Positions 1 through 13,744 of a stretch of DNA of 64,000 nucleotides are shown piece by piece. The translations under genes were made by a program, and so were the position numbers. The DNA comes from Thauera aromatica K172. GTDB lineage: Bacteria; Pseudomonadota; Gammaproteobacteria; Burkholderiales; Rhodocyclaceae. The DNA is taken from contig NZ_CP028339.1 of the NCBI RefSeq assembly GCF_003030465.1, positions 2,046,001 to 2,110,000 of the forward strand, in the 5' to 3' direction. The notes under the pieces were generated by a model. That model was not told the origin of the DNA. It saw nothing but the letters and a program-made list of their open reading frames with translations, and searched no databases. Position 1 is the stretch's first letter. Each line of letters starts with the position of its first letter.

Positions 1-970
<970 letters not shown>

Positions 971-977
<7 letters not shown>

Positions 978-3310
978 AGATCGAAATCGACGGCAAGCAG
1001 GTCCAGGTCAATGACGGCAGCACTGTGATGGATGCAGCCGTGGTGGCCGGGGCCTACATCCCGCACTTCTGCTATCACAAGAAGCTGTCCATCGCCGCCA
1101 GCTGCCGGATGTGCCTGGTCCAGGTCGAGAAAGCGCCCAAGCCGCTGCCCGCCTGTGCCACGCCGGTGACCAACGGCATGAAGGTATGGACCCACTCCGA
1201 GCAGGCGGTGAAGGCGCAGAAAGGGGTGATGGAGTTCCTCCTCATCAACCACCCGCTCGACTGCCCGATCTGCGACCAGGGCGGCGAATGCCAGCTCCAG
1301 GATCTGGCCGTCGGCTACGGTTCTTCCGCTTCGCGCTACCAGGAAGAAAAGCGCGTCGTGTTCAACAAGAACCTCGGCGCCCTCGTCTCCACCGACATGA
1401 CGCGCTGCATCAACTGCACGCGCTGCGTCCGCTTCACCACCGAAATCGCCGGCGAGATGGAAATGGGCCAGGCCTTCCGCGGTGAGCATGCGGAGATCAT
1501 GCCCTTCATCGAGCGCACGATCGACACCGAACTGTCGGGCAACATCATCGACCTCTGCCCGGTCGGCGCCCTGACCTCGAAGCCGTTCCGCTTCGCCGCA
1601 CGCACCTGGGAGCTGTCGCGGCGCAAGTCGGTGAGCCCGCACGATTCGCTCGGCGCGAACCTGATCGTCCAGACCAAGCACGACGTGGTCAAACGCGTGC
1701 TGCCGCTTGAAAACGAAGAACTCAACGAATGCTGGCTGTCGGACAAGGACCGCTTCTCCTATGAAGCGCTCGCCAGCGAGCAGCGCCTGACCACGCCGAT
1801 GATCAAGCAGGGCGGGCAGTGGAAGGCGGTCGACTGGCAGGCTGCGCTCGAATTCGCCGCCACCGGGCTGCGCGGGATCGCCAAGGATCATGGCGCGGCC
1901 GCCCTCGGTGCGCTCGCCTCGCCGCATTCGACGGTCGAAGAGCTCTACCTGCTGCAGAAGCTGATGCGCGGACTGGGCTCGGACAACGTCGATTTCCGCC
2001 TGCGCCAGGCCGATTTCCGCGCCGACGGCAAAAGGGTCGGGGTCCCCTGGCTGGGCATGCCGGTCGCCGGTGTCGGCGATCTCAACCGCCTGCTCGTGGT
2101 CGGCAGCTTCCTGCGCAAGGATGCGCCGCTGCTCGCCCAGCGCGTGCGCCAGGCGGCGAAGAAGGGCCTGCACGTCAGCGCGATCGGCCCGAATGCCGAA
2201 GAGTGGCTGATCCCGGTCCGGAACCGGGCGCTGGTCGCGCCCTCGGCGATGGTCGCCACGCTCGCCCAGGTGGTGGTCGCGCTGGCGCGTGAAAAGGGGG
2301 GCGAAGTCAGCCCCGCGCTGCTGGGCAAACTGCCCGACACCGTCGCCGACGAAGCGCTGGCGATCGCCCAGAGCCTCGCCAGCGGACGCAAGGTTGCGGT
2401 GTGGCTGGGCAGCCTCGCCGCCCAGCACGGCCGCGCCAGCGAACTGCAGATGCTCGCGCAGGAAATCGCCCGTCTCAGCGGCGGCAGCTTCGGCTTCATC
2501 GGCGAGGCCGCCAACAGCGTCGGCGGCTATCTTGCCGGTGCGGTGCCGGCCGCCGACGGCCTCGATGCCGCAGCGATGATCGAGCAGCCGCGCAAGGCCT
2601 ATGTCGTGCTCGGCGCCGAACCCGACCTGGATTTCGCCAACCCCGCAGCGACGATGGCGGCGATGAGTTCGGCGCAGCTGGTGGTGGGACTGTCGGCCTT
2701 CGATTCCCCTGCGCTGCGCGCAGTCGCCGATGTGTTGCTGCCGATCGCGCCCTTCAGCGAAACTTCGGGCACCTTCGTCAACTGCGAAGGCCGCGTCCAG
2801 AGCTTCACCGCGGTGGCCCGCCCGCTGGGCGAAGTGCGCCCGGGCTGGAAGGTGCTGCGCGTGCTCGGCAACCTGCTGTCGCTCGAAGGCTTCGGCTTCG
2901 ACGATTCCGAAGCGGTCCGGGCCCAGGCCCTGCCGGCCGATCTCGCCGCGGCGCTCGACAACGGCATCGAAGGCGTGGTGGTGTCCTCCGCCGGCGCGGC
3001 GGCGAATGCCCTCGAGCGCGTTGCCGACGTGCCGATCTATTTCGCCGATGCCCTCGTGCGGCGTGCTCCTTCGCTGCAGAAGACGCGCGATGCCGCTGCC
3101 CCGGTGGCGCGCATCGCCCCGGCGACGCTTGCCGTGCTCGGGCTTGCGGCCGGGCAGAAGATTCGAGTCGTCCAGGGAGGCGGGCACGCGGAACTGACCG
3201 TTCAGGCGGACGCGGGCCTTGCCGCTGGCTGCGTGCGCGTCGCGGCGGCGCATCCCTCGACCGCTGCGCTCGGCGCGATGAGCGGTGAACTCAGCGTGGA
3301 GCGTGTCTGA
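971..3310 (+). CDS. nuoG: NADH-quinone oxidoreductase subunit G
   Basis: This is the large iron-sulfur subunit of the peripheral arm of complex I. The 779-residue protein starts MLEIEIDGK at 971, overlapping the end of nuoF by 7 bases; an upstream in-frame ATG lies inside nuoF and was rejected. Cys34/45/48/62 fit the 2Fe-2S cluster, His94-Cys98-Cys101-Cys107 fit the His-ligated N5 cluster, and Cys146/149/152 with Cys196 fit N4. The rest is a molybdopterin-oxidoreductase-like domain that in complex I carries no cofactor. The stop TGA overlaps the nuoH start codon. Length and motifs match the proteobacterial family. Confidence 0.97.
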
Positions 3311-4359
3311 TGGAAGCGATGCTGCAACCTGTCGCCGAATTTTTCGGCCCTGCCTGGAGTGCGGTGTGGACGCTGGCGAAGATCGTCGCGATCATCGCTC
3401 CGCTGATGATCTGCGTGGCCTATCTGACCCTTGCCGAGCGCAAGGTGATCGGCTACATGCAGGTCCGCATCGGCCCCAACCGCGTCGGTCCCAAGGGCCT
3501 GCTGCAGCCGATCGCCGACGGCATGAAGCTGCTGTTCAAGGAAATCATCGTCCCGAGCGGGGCCAACAAGGGCTTGTTCATCCTCGGCCCGATCCTCGCC
3601 ATCGCCCCTTCGCTGGCGGCCTGGGCGGTGGTTCCCTTCGATGACGGCCTGGTGCTCGCCAACGTCAATGCCGGCCTGCTGTTCCTGCTCGCGATCACCT
3701 CGATGGAAGTCTATGGCGTGATCGTCGCCGGCTGGGCGTCGAACTCGAAATACCCCTTCCTCGGGGCGATGCGCGCTGCGGCGCAGATGGTGTCCTACGA
3801 AGTGTCGATGGGCTTCGCCCTGATCTGCGTGCTGCTGATTTCGGCCAGCCTCAACCTCACCGACATCGTCACTTCGCAGGGCCAGGGCCGTTTCCACGAC
3901 ATGGGCCTGTCCTTCCTGTCGTGGAACTGGCTGCCGCTGCTGCCGATGTTCGTGGTGTACGTGATCTCGGGCATCGCCGAGACCAACCGCGCCCCGTTCG
4001 ACGTCGTCGAAGGCGAAGCCGAAGTCGTCGCCGGTCACATGGTCGAGTACTCGGGCATGACCTTCGCGCTGTTCTTCCTCGCCGAGTACGCGAACATGAT
4101 CCTGGTGTCGATCCTGACCTCGATCCTGTTCCTCGGCGGCTGGCTGTCGCCGGTCGGCTTCCTGCCCGACGGCTTCCACTGGCTGGCGCTGAAGACCGCG
4201 TTCATCCTGCTGCTGTTCCTGTGGGCGCGTGCCACCTTCCCGCGCTTCCGCTACGACCACATCATGCGCCTGGGGTGGAAGGTGTTCATCCCGGTGACCC
4301 TGGTGTGGGTGTTTGTAGTGGCGGTGTGGATGATGTCGCCGCTGTCGATCTGGAGTTGA
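3310..4359 (+). CDS. nuoH: NADH-quinone oxidoreductase subunit H
   Basis: This 349-residue integral membrane subunit joins the peripheral and membrane arms and forms part of the quinone chamber of complex I. It has about eight hydrophobic helices. The family signatures [20 protein letters not shown] (near residue 40) and [15 protein letters not shown] (near residue 225) are intact, the latter with the conserved acidic residues of the E-channel. It begins at the ATG overlapping the nuoG stop (TGATG). It is followed after 7 bases by nuoI. Confidence 0.97.
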   Translation: MEAMLQPVAEFFGPAWSAVWTLAKIVAIIAPLMICVAYLTLAERKVIGYMQVRIGPNRVGPKGLLQPIADGMKLLFKEIIVPSGANKGLFILGPILAIAPSLAAWAVVPFDDGLVLANVNAGLLFLLAITSMEVYGVIVAGWASNSKYPFLGAMRAAAQMVSYEVSMGFALICVLLISASLNLTDIVTSQGQGRFHDMGLSFLSWNWLPLLPMFVVYVISGIAETNRAPFDVVEGEAEVVAGHMVEYSGMTFALFFLAEYANMILVSILTSILFLGGWLSPVGFLPDGFHWLALKTAFILLLFLWARATFPRFRYDHIMRLGWKVFIPVTLVWVFVVAVWMMSPLSIWS

Positions 4360-4366
4360 GAAGACC

Positions 4367-4852
4367 ATGGGTGCCAAGGATTACATCGGCAGTCTGTTCC
4401 TGAAGGAACTCGTCAAGGGCATGGCCCTGACCGGACGGCATTTCTTCCAGCGCAAGATCACCGTCCAGTATCCGGAAGAAAAAACCCCGCAGAGCAACCG
4501 CTTCCGCGGTCTGCACGCGCTGCGCCGTTACCCGAACGGTGAAGAGCGCTGCATCGCGTGCAAGCTGTGCGAGGCGATCTGCCCGGCGATGGCGATCACG
4601 ATCGAGTCCGAACAGCGCGAGGACGGTTCGCGCCGGACCACGCGCTACGACATCGACCTCACCAAGTGCATCTTCTGCGGCTTCTGCGAGGAAGCCTGTC
4701 CGGTCGATGCCATCGTCGAGACACGGGTGCTGGAATATCACGGCGAACGGCGTGGCGATCTCTACTACACCAAGCAGATGCTGCTGGCGGTGGGGGAGCG
4801 CAACGAGGCCCAGATCGCGGCCGACCGCGAGCAGGACGCAAAGTACCGCTAA
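4367..4852 (+). CDS. nuoI: NADH-quinone oxidoreductase subunit I
   Basis: This 161-residue protein carries two 4Fe-4S clusters (N6a and N6b) and relays electrons from NuoG towards cluster N2 and quinone. Both ferredoxin motifs are complete: Cys62/65/68/72 ([11 protein letters not shown]) and Cys101/104/107/111 ([11 protein letters not shown]). An amphipathic N-terminal stretch fits membrane-surface docking. It lies 7 bases after nuoH and 30 bases before nuoJ. Confidence 0.97.
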   Translation: MGAKDYIGSLFLKELVKGMALTGRHFFQRKITVQYPEEKTPQSNRFRGLHALRRYPNGEERCIACKLCEAICPAMAITIESEQREDGSRRTTRYDIDLTKCIFCGFCEEACPVDAIVETRVLEYHGERRGDLYYTKQMLLAVGERNEAQIAADREQDAKYR

Positions 4853-4882
4853 GGGGAGGGCGCTGCGGCGCCATTCAGGAAC

Positions 4883-5488
4883 ATGGAATTCAAGACCTTC
4901 GTCTTCTACTTTCTCGCCGCAATCATGGTGCTCGCGGCGCTGAGGGTGATCACCGTCCGGAACCCGGTGCATGCCGCGCTGTTCCTGGTGCTGACCTTCT
5001 TCAACGCCGGCGGCCTGTGGCTGCTGCTGCAGGCCGAGTTTCTCGCCGTTACCCTGGTGATGGTGTATGTCGGCGCAGTGATGGTGCTGTTCCTCTTCGT
5101 GGTGATGATGCTCGACATCAATCTCGATCGTTTGCGCGAAGGCTTCTGGAGCTATCTGCCGGTCGGCGCGCTGGTCGGCATCCTGATGCTGATCGAGATG
5201 ATCCTGGTGCTCGGCGGCCCGTACTTCGGCCTCGACGCGATGCCGGCTCCGCCCGCCGCGGCCGAGACCTACAGCAACACCCGCGAACTGGGCCGCGTGC
5301 TCTACACCGACTACGTCTATCCGTTCGAGCTCGCCTCGCTGGTGCTGCTGGTGGCGATGGTCGCCGCGGTGGCGCTGACGCTGCGCAAGCGCAAGGGGCT
5401 GAAGTCGATCCCGCCGTCCGAGCAGGTCGCGGTGAAGCGCGAAGGCCGCGTCGAGCTGGTGAAGATGCAGGCCGAAAAACAAGACTGA
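4883..5488 (+). CDS. nuoJ: NADH-quinone oxidoreductase subunit J
   Basis: This 201-residue membrane subunit of complex I has five hydrophobic helices. The third carries the family segment [20 protein letters not shown], where a pi-bulge in homologues is linked to coupling of quinone chemistry to proton movement. The charged C-terminal tail ([20 protein letters not shown]) is cytoplasmic or variable in the family. It is the fifth gene in the visible operon. Confidence 0.96.
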   Translation: MEFKTFVFYFLAAIMVLAALRVITVRNPVHAALFLVLTFFNAGGLWLLLQAEFLAVTLVMVYVGAVMVLFLFVVMMLDINLDRLREGFWSYLPVGALVGILMLIEMILVLGGPYFGLDAMPAPPAAAETYSNTRELGRVLYTDYVYPFELASLVLLVAMVAAVALTLRKRKGLKSIPPSEQVAVKREGRVELVKMQAEKQD

Positions 5489-5546
5489 CGCAGCACGCGA
5501 ACAAGAACCGCGCCGGTCATGCGCCGGCGCGATCAGGGAGTCACAG

Positions 5547-5852
5547 ATGCTTTCGCTTTCCCATTTCCTCATCCTGGGCGCGATCCTGTTCGCGATCAGC
5601 GTGGTCGGGATCTTCCTCAACCGGAAGAACCTGATCGTGCTGCTGATGGCCATCGAGCTGATGCTGCTGTCGGTCAACATGAACTTCGTCGCCTTCTCGC
5701 ACTATCTGGGCGACATCGCCGGCCAGGTTTTCGTTTTCTTCATCCTCACCGTCGCAGCGGCCGAGTCCGCGATCGGCCTGGCGATCCTGATCGTCATGTT
5801 CCGCAACATGCGCACGATCCATGTGGATGATCTGGACAGCCTCAAGGGTTAA
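5547..5852 (+). CDS. nuoK: NADH-quinone oxidoreductase subunit K
   Basis: This 101-residue, three-helix membrane subunit belongs to the proton-translocating path. The conserved Glu of the second helix is visible in [16 protein letters not shown], and a further acidic residue lies in [11 protein letters not shown]. Size is exactly that of the family. A shine-dalgarno-like GGGAG lies about 8 bases upstream of the ATG. It is 58 bases after nuoJ and 12 bases before nuoL. Confidence 0.96.
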   Translation: MLSLSHFLILGAILFAISVVGIFLNRKNLIVLLMAIELMLLSVNMNFVAFSHYLGDIAGQVFVFFILTVAAAESAIGLAILIVMFRNMRTIHVDDLDSLKG

Positions 5853-5864
5853 GGAAGCGTCACG

Positions 5865-7886
5865 ATGACGGACATGCAGACACTTTATCTTCTCGTGCCG
5901 CTGGCGCCGCTCGCCGGGGCGATTCTGGCCGGTTTGTTCGGCAAGACGATCGGGCGTGCCGGGGCGCACATCGTCACCATTCTGGGCGTGGCGATCGCCT
6001 TCGCCCTGTCGGTGGTGATCTATCAGGACGTGGCTGCGGGCAACACCTTCGACGGCACGCTCTACACCTGGATGGTCGCGGGAGGCATCACCTTCGAAGT
6101 CGGCTTCCTGATCGACTCGCTGACCGTGATGATGATGCTGGTGGTGACCTTCGTGTCGCTGATGGTGCACATTTACACCATCGGCTACATGGCCGAAGAC
6201 CCCGGCTACCAGCGCTTCTTCAGCTACATCTCGCTGTTTACCTTCTCGATGCTGATGCTGGTGATGTCCAACAACTTCCTCCAGCTGTTCTTCGGCTGGG
6301 AAGCGGTGGGCCTCGTCTCCTACCTCCTGATCGGTTTCTGGTACGACCGGCCGACGGCGATCTACGCCAACCTGAAGGCCTTCCTGGTCAACCGCGTCGG
6401 CGACTTCGGCTTCCTCCTCGGCATCGGCCTGATCGTCGCCTACACCGGCAGCCTGAACTACGCCGAAGTGTTCGCCCAGGCGCAGGAACTGTCGGTCACC
6501 GAAATGGCCGTCACCGGCTGGCCGTTGATCACCGCGATCTGCATCTGTCTGTTCATCGGCGCGATGGGCAAGTCGGCCCAGGTGCCGCTGCACGTCTGGC
6601 TGCCCGACTCGATGGAAGGCCCGACTCCGATCTCTGCGCTGATCCACGCCGCGACCATGGTCACCGCAGGCATCTTCATGGTGGCGCGGATGTCGCCGCT
6701 GTTCGAACTGTCCGACACCGCGCTCTCCTTCGTCCTGGTGATCGGCGCCACCACCGCGCTTTTCATGGGCTTTCTCGGCATCGTCCAGAACGACATCAAG
6801 CGCGTCGTCGCCTATTCGACGCTGTCCCAGCTCGGCTACATGACCGTGGCGCTGGGGGTGTCGGCCTACTCGGCGGCGGTGTTCCACCTGATGACCCATG
6901 CCTTCTTCAAGGCATTGCTGTTCCTCGGTGCCGGTTCGGTGATCATCGGCATGCACCACGACCAGGACATGCGCAACATGGGCGGGCTGTGGAAGTACAT
7001 GCCGGTGACCTGGCTGACTTCGCTGCTCGGTTCGCTCGCGCTGATCGGCTTCCCCTTCTTCGCCGGTTTCTACTCCAAGGACTCGATCATCGAAGCGGTC
7101 CATGCGTCGACCATCCCCGGTGCCGGCTATGCCCTGTTCTGCGTGCTGCTGGGCGTGTTCGTCACCGCGTTCTACTCGTTCCGCATGTACTTCCTGGTGT
7201 TCCACGGGAAGGAGCGCTTCGGCAACGGGCACGGGCATCATGACCATCACGGCGATCACGACGACGAGGAGCCGTCGGTCGACCATCACCACGGCCTCGC
7301 CCCGGGGCAGAAGCCGCACGAGTCGCCGTGGGTGGTCACGCTGCCGCTGGTCCTGCTCGCCATCCCCTCGGTGCTGATCGGCTTCTTCACCATCGAGCCG
7401 ATGCTGTTCGGTGAATGGTTCAAGGGCGTGATCTTCGTCGGCGACAACCACGTCGGCCTGAAGGAGCTCGAGGCGGCCTTCCACGGTCCGGTGGCGATGG
7501 CGGTGCATGGCCTGCAGACCGCGCCGTTCTGGCTGGCGATGGGCGGGGTGGTGCTGGCCTGGTTCTTCTACCTGGTCCGTCCGGGCATTCCGGCGGCGAT
7601 CCAGCGCACCTTCCGGCCGATCCACAGCCTGCTCGAGAACAAGTACTTCTTCGACCGCTTCAACGAGATCGTCTTCGCCGGCGGCGCACGCCTGCTCGGC
7701 AAGGGTCTGTGGAAGGGGGGCGATCAGGGCCTGATCGACGGCATCGCGGTCAATGGCTCGGCGAAGCTGGTGGGCTGGGTGGCGCAAATGTCGCGCCTGT
7801 TCCAGACCGGTCACCTCTACCAGTACGCCTTCATGATGATCATCGGCGTGTTCGTGCTGCTCACCTACTGGTTCAACCGCGGCTGA
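5865..7886 (+). CDS. nuoL: NADH-quinone oxidoreductase subunit L
   Basis: This 673-residue antiporter-like subunit is the most distal proton pump of complex I and carries the long lateral helix at its C-terminus. The antiporter core is intact, with WEAVGLVSYLLIGFWY, the Lys/His helix KSAQVPLHVWLPDSMEGPTP, and HLMTHAFFKALLFLGAGSVI. Between about residues 452 and 478 there is a His/Asp-rich hydrophilic loop (GHGHHDHHGDHDDEE, then DHHHG) absent from E. coli NuoL. Loops of this kind occur in betaproteobacterial homologues as I recall them, so it is probably a lineage trait. Confidence 0.97.
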   Translation: MTDMQTLYLLVPLAPLAGAILAGLFGKTIGRAGAHIVTILGVAIAFALSVVIYQDVAAGNTFDGTLYTWMVAGGITFEVGFLIDSLTVMMMLVVTFVSLMVHIYTIGYMAEDPGYQRFFSYISLFTFSMLMLVMSNNFLQLFFGWEAVGLVSYLLIGFWYDRPTAIYANLKAFLVNRVGDFGFLLGIGLIVAYTGSLNYAEVFAQAQELSVTEMAVTGWPLITAICICLFIGAMGKSAQVPLHVWLPDSMEGPTPISALIHAATMVTAGIFMVARMSPLFELSDTALSFVLVIGATTALFMGFLGIVQNDIKRVVAYSTLSQLGYMTVALGVSAYSAAVFHLMTHAFFKALLFLGAGSVIIGMHHDQDMRNMGGLWKYMPVTWLTSLLGSLALIGFPFFAGFYSKDSIIEAVHASTIPGAGYALFCVLLGVFVTAFYSFRMYFLVFHGKERFGNGHGHHDHHGDHDDEEPSVDHHHGLAPGQKPHESPWVVTLPLVLLAIPSVLIGFFTIEPMLFGEWFKGVIFVGDNHVGLKELEAAFHGPVAMAVHGLQTAPFWLAMGGVVLAWFFYLVRPGIPAAIQRTFRPIHSLLENKYFFDRFNEIVFAGGARLLGKGLWKGGDQGLIDGIAVNGSAKLVGWVAQMSRLFQTGHLYQYAFMMIIGVFVLLTYWFNRG

Positions 7887-7971
7887 GACCGGTGCGCAGT
7901 GGGCACGCAGGGACGGAAACACATAACAAGATCGAACGCGCCATGCCTGGCGCACTGAACGGAAAGCAACG

Positions 7972-9453
7972 ATGACGGACATTCCTCTCCTCAGTCTGGC
8001 GGTCTGGGTGCCGATTCTCGGCGGCCTGCTGGTGCTGGCCACCGGCTCGGATCGCAATGCCCCGCTGGCGCGGATGCTCGCCTTCGCGGTCGCGGTGGCT
8101 GGCTTTATCGTGACCATTCCGCTCTATACCGGCTTCGACGCCAGCACCAGCGCGATGCAGTTCACCGAGCTGATGCCCTGGGTGCCGCGCTTCAACATCA
8201 ACTACCACCTCGGGGTCGATGGGCTGTCGGTGCTGTTCGTGATTCTCAACGCCTTCATCACCATTCTGGTAGTGATGGCGGGCTGGCAGGTCATCCAGGA
8301 CAAGGTCGCGCAGTACATGGCCGCGTTCCTGATCATGTCGGGGCTGATGAACGGGATCTTCTCGGCGCTCGACGGCGTGCTGTTCTACGTCTTCTTCGAG
8401 GCCTCGCTGATTCCGCTGTACCTGATCATCGGCATCTGGGGCGGCGCCAACCGCGTCTACGCGGCGATCAAGTTCTTCCTCTATACGCTGCTCGGCTCGC
8501 TGCTGATGCTGATCGCGCTGCTCTACCTGTTCATGGAGTCCGGCGGCAGCTTCAGCATCCTCGACTGGCACCAGGTGCCGCTCGCGATCGAGCCGCAGGT
8601 GCTGATCTTCCTTGCCTTCCTGGTCGCGTTCGGGGTCAAGGTGCCGATGTGGCCGGTGCATACCTGGCTGCCCGATGCCCACGTCGAGGCGCCCACCGGC
8701 GGTTCGGTGGTGCTGGCGGCGATCGCGCTCAAGCTCGGCGCCTACGGTTTCCTGCGCTTCTCGCTGCCGATCGTGCCTGATGCCGCGCAGCAGCTCGCCC
8801 CCCTGGTGATCGCCCTGTCGCTGATCGCCGTGGTGTACATCGGCTTCGTCGCCCTGGTGCAGGCCGACATGAAGAAGCTGGTGGCCTACTCGTCGATCTC
8901 GCACATGGGCTTCGTCACCCTGGGCTTCTTCATCTTCAATCCGCTCGGCATGGAAGGGGCGCTGGTGCAGATGATCTCGCACGGTTTCGTCTCGGGCGCG
9001 ATGTTCCTGTGCATCGGTGTGCTCTACGACCGCATGCACTCGCGCCAGATCGCCGACTACGGCGGCGTGGTGCACACGATGCCCAAGTTCGCCGCGTTCT
9101 TCATGCTGTTCGCGATGGCCAACTCCGGCCTGCCGGCGACCTCGGGCTTCGTCGGTGAATTCATGGTCGTGCTCGGCGCGGTCCAGTTCAACTTCTGGAT
9201 CGGCTTCACTGCCGCGATCACCCTGATCCTCGGTGCGGCCTATTCGCTGTGGATGTACAAGCGCGTCGTCTTCGGCAAGATCGCCAACAAGCACGTGGCC
9301 GAACTCACCGACATCAACGGTCGTGAATTCGCCTTCCTCGCGATCCTGGCGCTATGCGTGCTGGCGATGGGCCTGTACCCCTTCCCCTTCACCGAAGTGA
9401 TGCACGCCTCGGTCAACGAACTCCTGCGGCATGTTGCCGTGAGCAAGCTCTGA
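7972..9453 (+). CDS. nuoM: NADH-quinone oxidoreductase subunit M
   Basis: This 493-residue antiporter-like proton-pumping subunit has about 14 hydrophobic helices. The signature FYVFFEASLIPLYLIIGIWG contains the essential acidic residue of helix 5, and KVPMWPVHTWLPDAHVEAPT carries the Lys of helix 7. The 85-base gap from nuoL is the largest in the visible operon and shows no hairpin or promoter that would separate the genes. Confidence 0.97.
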   Translation: MTDIPLLSLAVWVPILGGLLVLATGSDRNAPLARMLAFAVAVAGFIVTIPLYTGFDASTSAMQFTELMPWVPRFNINYHLGVDGLSVLFVILNAFITILVVMAGWQVIQDKVAQYMAAFLIMSGLMNGIFSALDGVLFYVFFEASLIPLYLIIGIWGGANRVYAAIKFFLYTLLGSLLMLIALLYLFMESGGSFSILDWHQVPLAIEPQVLIFLAFLVAFGVKVPMWPVHTWLPDAHVEAPTGGSVVLAAIALKLGAYGFLRFSLPIVPDAAQQLAPLVIALSLIAVVYIGFVALVQADMKKLVAYSSISHMGFVTLGFFIFNPLGMEGALVQMISHGFVSGAMFLCIGVLYDRMHSRQIADYGGVVHTMPKFAAFFMLFAMANSGLPATSGFVGEFMVVLGAVQFNFWIGFTAAITLILGAAYSLWMYKRVVFGKIANKHVAELTDINGREFAFLAILALCVLAMGLYPFPFTEVMHASVNELLRHVAVSKL

Positions 9454-9496
9454 GCGCGGCGCGCGTTCGAGAGACACTTAACGGACTGGTCAGAAG

Positions 9497-10966
9497 ATGA
9501 ATTTCGTCGTCCCCGACTTCTACCCCGCAGCGGCCGAAATCTTCGTCGCCGTGATGGCCCTGGTGATCATGCTGGCGAGCACCTTCGCGCGCGGCATCGC
9601 ACGCGGGCTCGCCTATCACCTCACCCAATTCACCCTGATTGCGGCGGCCTTGATCACCATCTTCACGATGGAAGGCGAGGTCGTCTATACCTTCAGCAAC
9701 CTGTTCATCAGCGACCTGCTGGGCGACTTCCTGAAGCTGATGATCTACTTCTCGACCGCGATCGCGCTGCTCTACGGCCGCGGCTATCTGGCCGACCGCA
9801 AGATCGACAAGCCCGAGTACTACCTGCTCGCGCTGCTGATGACGCTGGGCATGATGGTGATGGTCACTGCCAACCACATGCTGCCGATGTACATCGGCCT
9901 CGAAATGATGTCGCTGGCGCTGTACACGATGGTCGCCTTCGACCGCGACTCCTCGCGTTCGACCGAAGCCGCGATGAAGTACTTCGTGCTCGGCGCGCTC
10001 GCCTCCGGCCTGCTCCTCTACGGCATGTCGATGGTCTATGGCGCGACCGGTACGCTGGAGTTCTCCGGCATCGCTCAGGCGATCTACAGTCAGTCGGCGA
10101 ACCAGACCGTGCTGATGTTCGGCCTCGTCTTCCTCGTCGCCGGGATCTGCTTCAAGCTCGGCGTGGTGCCGTTCCACATGTGGGTGCCCGACGTCTATCA
10201 GGGGGCGCCGACCGCAGTCACCCTGGTGATCGCCACCGCGCCCAAGCTGGCGGCGTTCGCGATGGCGGTGCGCCTGCTGATCTGGGCCCTGTTCGACCTC
10301 GCCGAAGAGTGGCAGGTGATGCTGATGCTGGTCGCCGGGGCTTCGATCGTGCTTGGCAATCTGGCCGCGATCGCCCAGCAGAACATCAAGCGCATGCTCG
10401 CTTATTCGGGCATCTCGCACATGGGCTTCATGCTGCTGGGCCTGCTCGCGGGCGTCGTTGAAGGGGATCGCCACTTCGCCCTCAACGCCTACAGCTCGGC
10501 GATGTTCTACGCCGTGTCCTACGTGATCATGAGCCTGGCTTCGTTCGGCATGCTGATCCTGCTCTCGCGCGCCGGTTTCGAAGCCGAGAACATCGACGAC
10601 TTCAAGGGCCTCAACAAGCGCAGTTCGTGGTACGCGCTGATGATGCTGTTCGTGATGTTCTCGATGGCCGGGGTGCCGTTCTTCATCGGCTTCTTCGCCA
10701 AGCTGTCGGTGCTGCAGGCGGTGGTCGCGGCCGGCTACCTGTGGCTGGCGGTGCTTGCGGTGGTGATGTCGGTGATCGGCGCCTTCTACTACCTGCGCGT
10801 GGTCAAGGTGATGTACTTCGACGAGCCGGTCGATGCCGCGCCGATTCGCGCTCCGGCCGAAGTGCGCGTGATGCTGTCGGCCAACGGCCTTGCGATCGCG
10901 GCTCTCGGGCTCGCACCGCAGATGCTGATGTCGCTGTGCGCCTACGCGCTCCTGGGCTCGCTCTAA
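9497..10966 (+). CDS. nuoN: NADH-quinone oxidoreductase subunit N
   Basis: This 489-residue antiporter-like subunit is the last gene of the nuo operon. Family segments include [16 protein letters not shown], the [15 protein letters not shown] acidic helix, and [20 protein letters not shown] with the channel Lys. The 88 bases that follow contain a palindromic GGCGCC-N5-GGCGCC but no T-run, so a rho-independent end of the operon is not obvious. Confidence 0.97.
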   Translation: MNFVVPDFYPAAAEIFVAVMALVIMLASTFARGIARGLAYHLTQFTLIAAALITIFTMEGEVVYTFSNLFISDLLGDFLKLMIYFSTAIALLYGRGYLADRKIDKPEYYLLALLMTLGMMVMVTANHMLPMYIGLEMMSLALYTMVAFDRDSSRSTEAAMKYFVLGALASGLLLYGMSMVYGATGTLEFSGIAQAIYSQSANQTVLMFGLVFLVAGICFKLGVVPFHMWVPDVYQGAPTAVTLVIATAPKLAAFAMAVRLLIWALFDLAEEWQVMLMLVAGASIVLGNLAAIAQQNIKRMLAYSGISHMGFMLLGLLAGVVEGDRHFALNAYSSAMFYAVSYVIMSLASFGMLILLSRAGFEAENIDDFKGLNKRSSWYALMMLFVMFSMAGVPFFIGFFAKLSVLQAVVAAGYLWLAVLAVVMSVIGAFYYLRVVKVMYFDEPVDAAPIRAPAEVRVMLSANGLAIAALGLAPQMLMSLCAYALLGSL

Positions 10967-11042
10967 CACGCCGGACCGAAGCGGCGCCGGCAAGGCGCCC
11001 AGCCGCCGGCGCTCGTCGGTGGCGCGGCAGGCGCGGGTCGGC

Positions 11043-11048
11043 TAGGAT
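11043..11048 (+). promoter_or_regulatory. -10 box at leaderless distance from nudF
   Basis: TAGGAT is followed by exactly 6 bases and then the ATG at 11055. For a standard sigma-70 promoter this puts the transcription start on the A of the start codon. No Shine-Dalgarno sequence precedes the ATG. A -35 element is not convincing. Inference from spacing only. Confidence 0.4.
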
Positions 11049-11054
11049 CGCAAC

Positions 11055-11618
11055 ATGAGTGCCCCTGACCTCGACGATCCCCTGCACGAGCTCGAGCTGG
11101 CCACCGAATGCGTGTTCGATGGTGCGCTGCTCCATGTCCGCCGCGACCGCGTCCGCCTGCCTGACGGTCGCGCGGGCGTGCGCGAATATATCCGCCACCC
11201 CGGCGCCGTCGTCGTCGTCGCCCGCTGCGACGACGGTACGCTGGTGTTCGAACGCCAGTACCGCTATCCGCTGCGCCGGGCCTTTCTCGAACTGCCCGCC
11301 GGCAAGATCGATGCGGGGGAGGAGCCCCTCGCCTGCGCCGTGCGCGAGCTGCGCGAGGAAACCGGCTACCGCGCTGCCCGCTGGCACCATCTCGGAGTGA
11401 TGCATCCCTGCATCGGCTATTCCGACGAGCGCATCGAGATCTTCTACGCCAGCGGCCTGGAGCAGGTTGGTCACGCCTGGGACGAGGGCGAGTTCCTCGA
11501 AATACTCCATCTTCCGGCCGCCGACGTCGAAGCCCGGATCCATGCCGGCGAGATCACCGACGCCAAGACGATCACCGCTTTCTTTCGTGCCCTGCCGCTG
11601 ATCCGCGGGGCGGAGTGA
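11055..11618 (+). CDS. nudF: Nudix hydrolase, ADP-ribose pyrophosphatase type
   Basis: This 187-residue protein probably hydrolyses ADP-ribose or a related nucleoside diphosphate sugar to AMP and a phospho-sugar. The Nudix box is perfect from Gly83 to Gly104 (G-x5-E-x7-REL-x-EE-x-G, seen in GKIDAGEEPLACAVRELREE). An N-terminal beta-rich segment before the box is typical of the NudF subgroup. It lies 88 bases after nuoN and 79 bases before nadE. This context suggests NAD-related turnover, but substrate cannot be fixed from sequence. The start lacks a ribosome binding site and may be leaderless. Confidence 0.85.
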   Translation: MSAPDLDDPLHELELATECVFDGALLHVRRDRVRLPDGRAGVREYIRHPGAVVVVARCDDGTLVFERQYRYPLRRAFLELPAGKIDAGEEPLACAVRELREETGYRAARWHHLGVMHPCIGYSDERIEIFYASGLEQVGHAWDEGEFLEILHLPAADVEARIHAGEITDAKTITAFFRALPLIRGAE

Positions 11619-11697
11619 CTACCGCCACCGCGATTGCCGCCGTGCCTGCGCAAGCGGGCCGCGCGCGCGGCCGCCGCCCAATAATCGAGATTCCAGA

Positions 11698-13700
<2,003 letters not shown>

Positions 13701-13744
13701 GCCGCCGCTGTCCCTGTATCGCCCCGCCTGTCCCGCCGCGCCTC

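Noticed and set aside
5541-8117. 858-codon open frame antisense to nuoK and nuoL
   Set aside because: Same codon-bias shadow: composition is dominated by His, Asp, Arg and Gln and it covers two verified genes.
10967-11054. Intrinsic terminator after nuoN
   Set aside because: GGCGCC-N5-GGCGCC can form a short stem, but there is no T-run, and the gap is equally explained by nudF promoter sequence.
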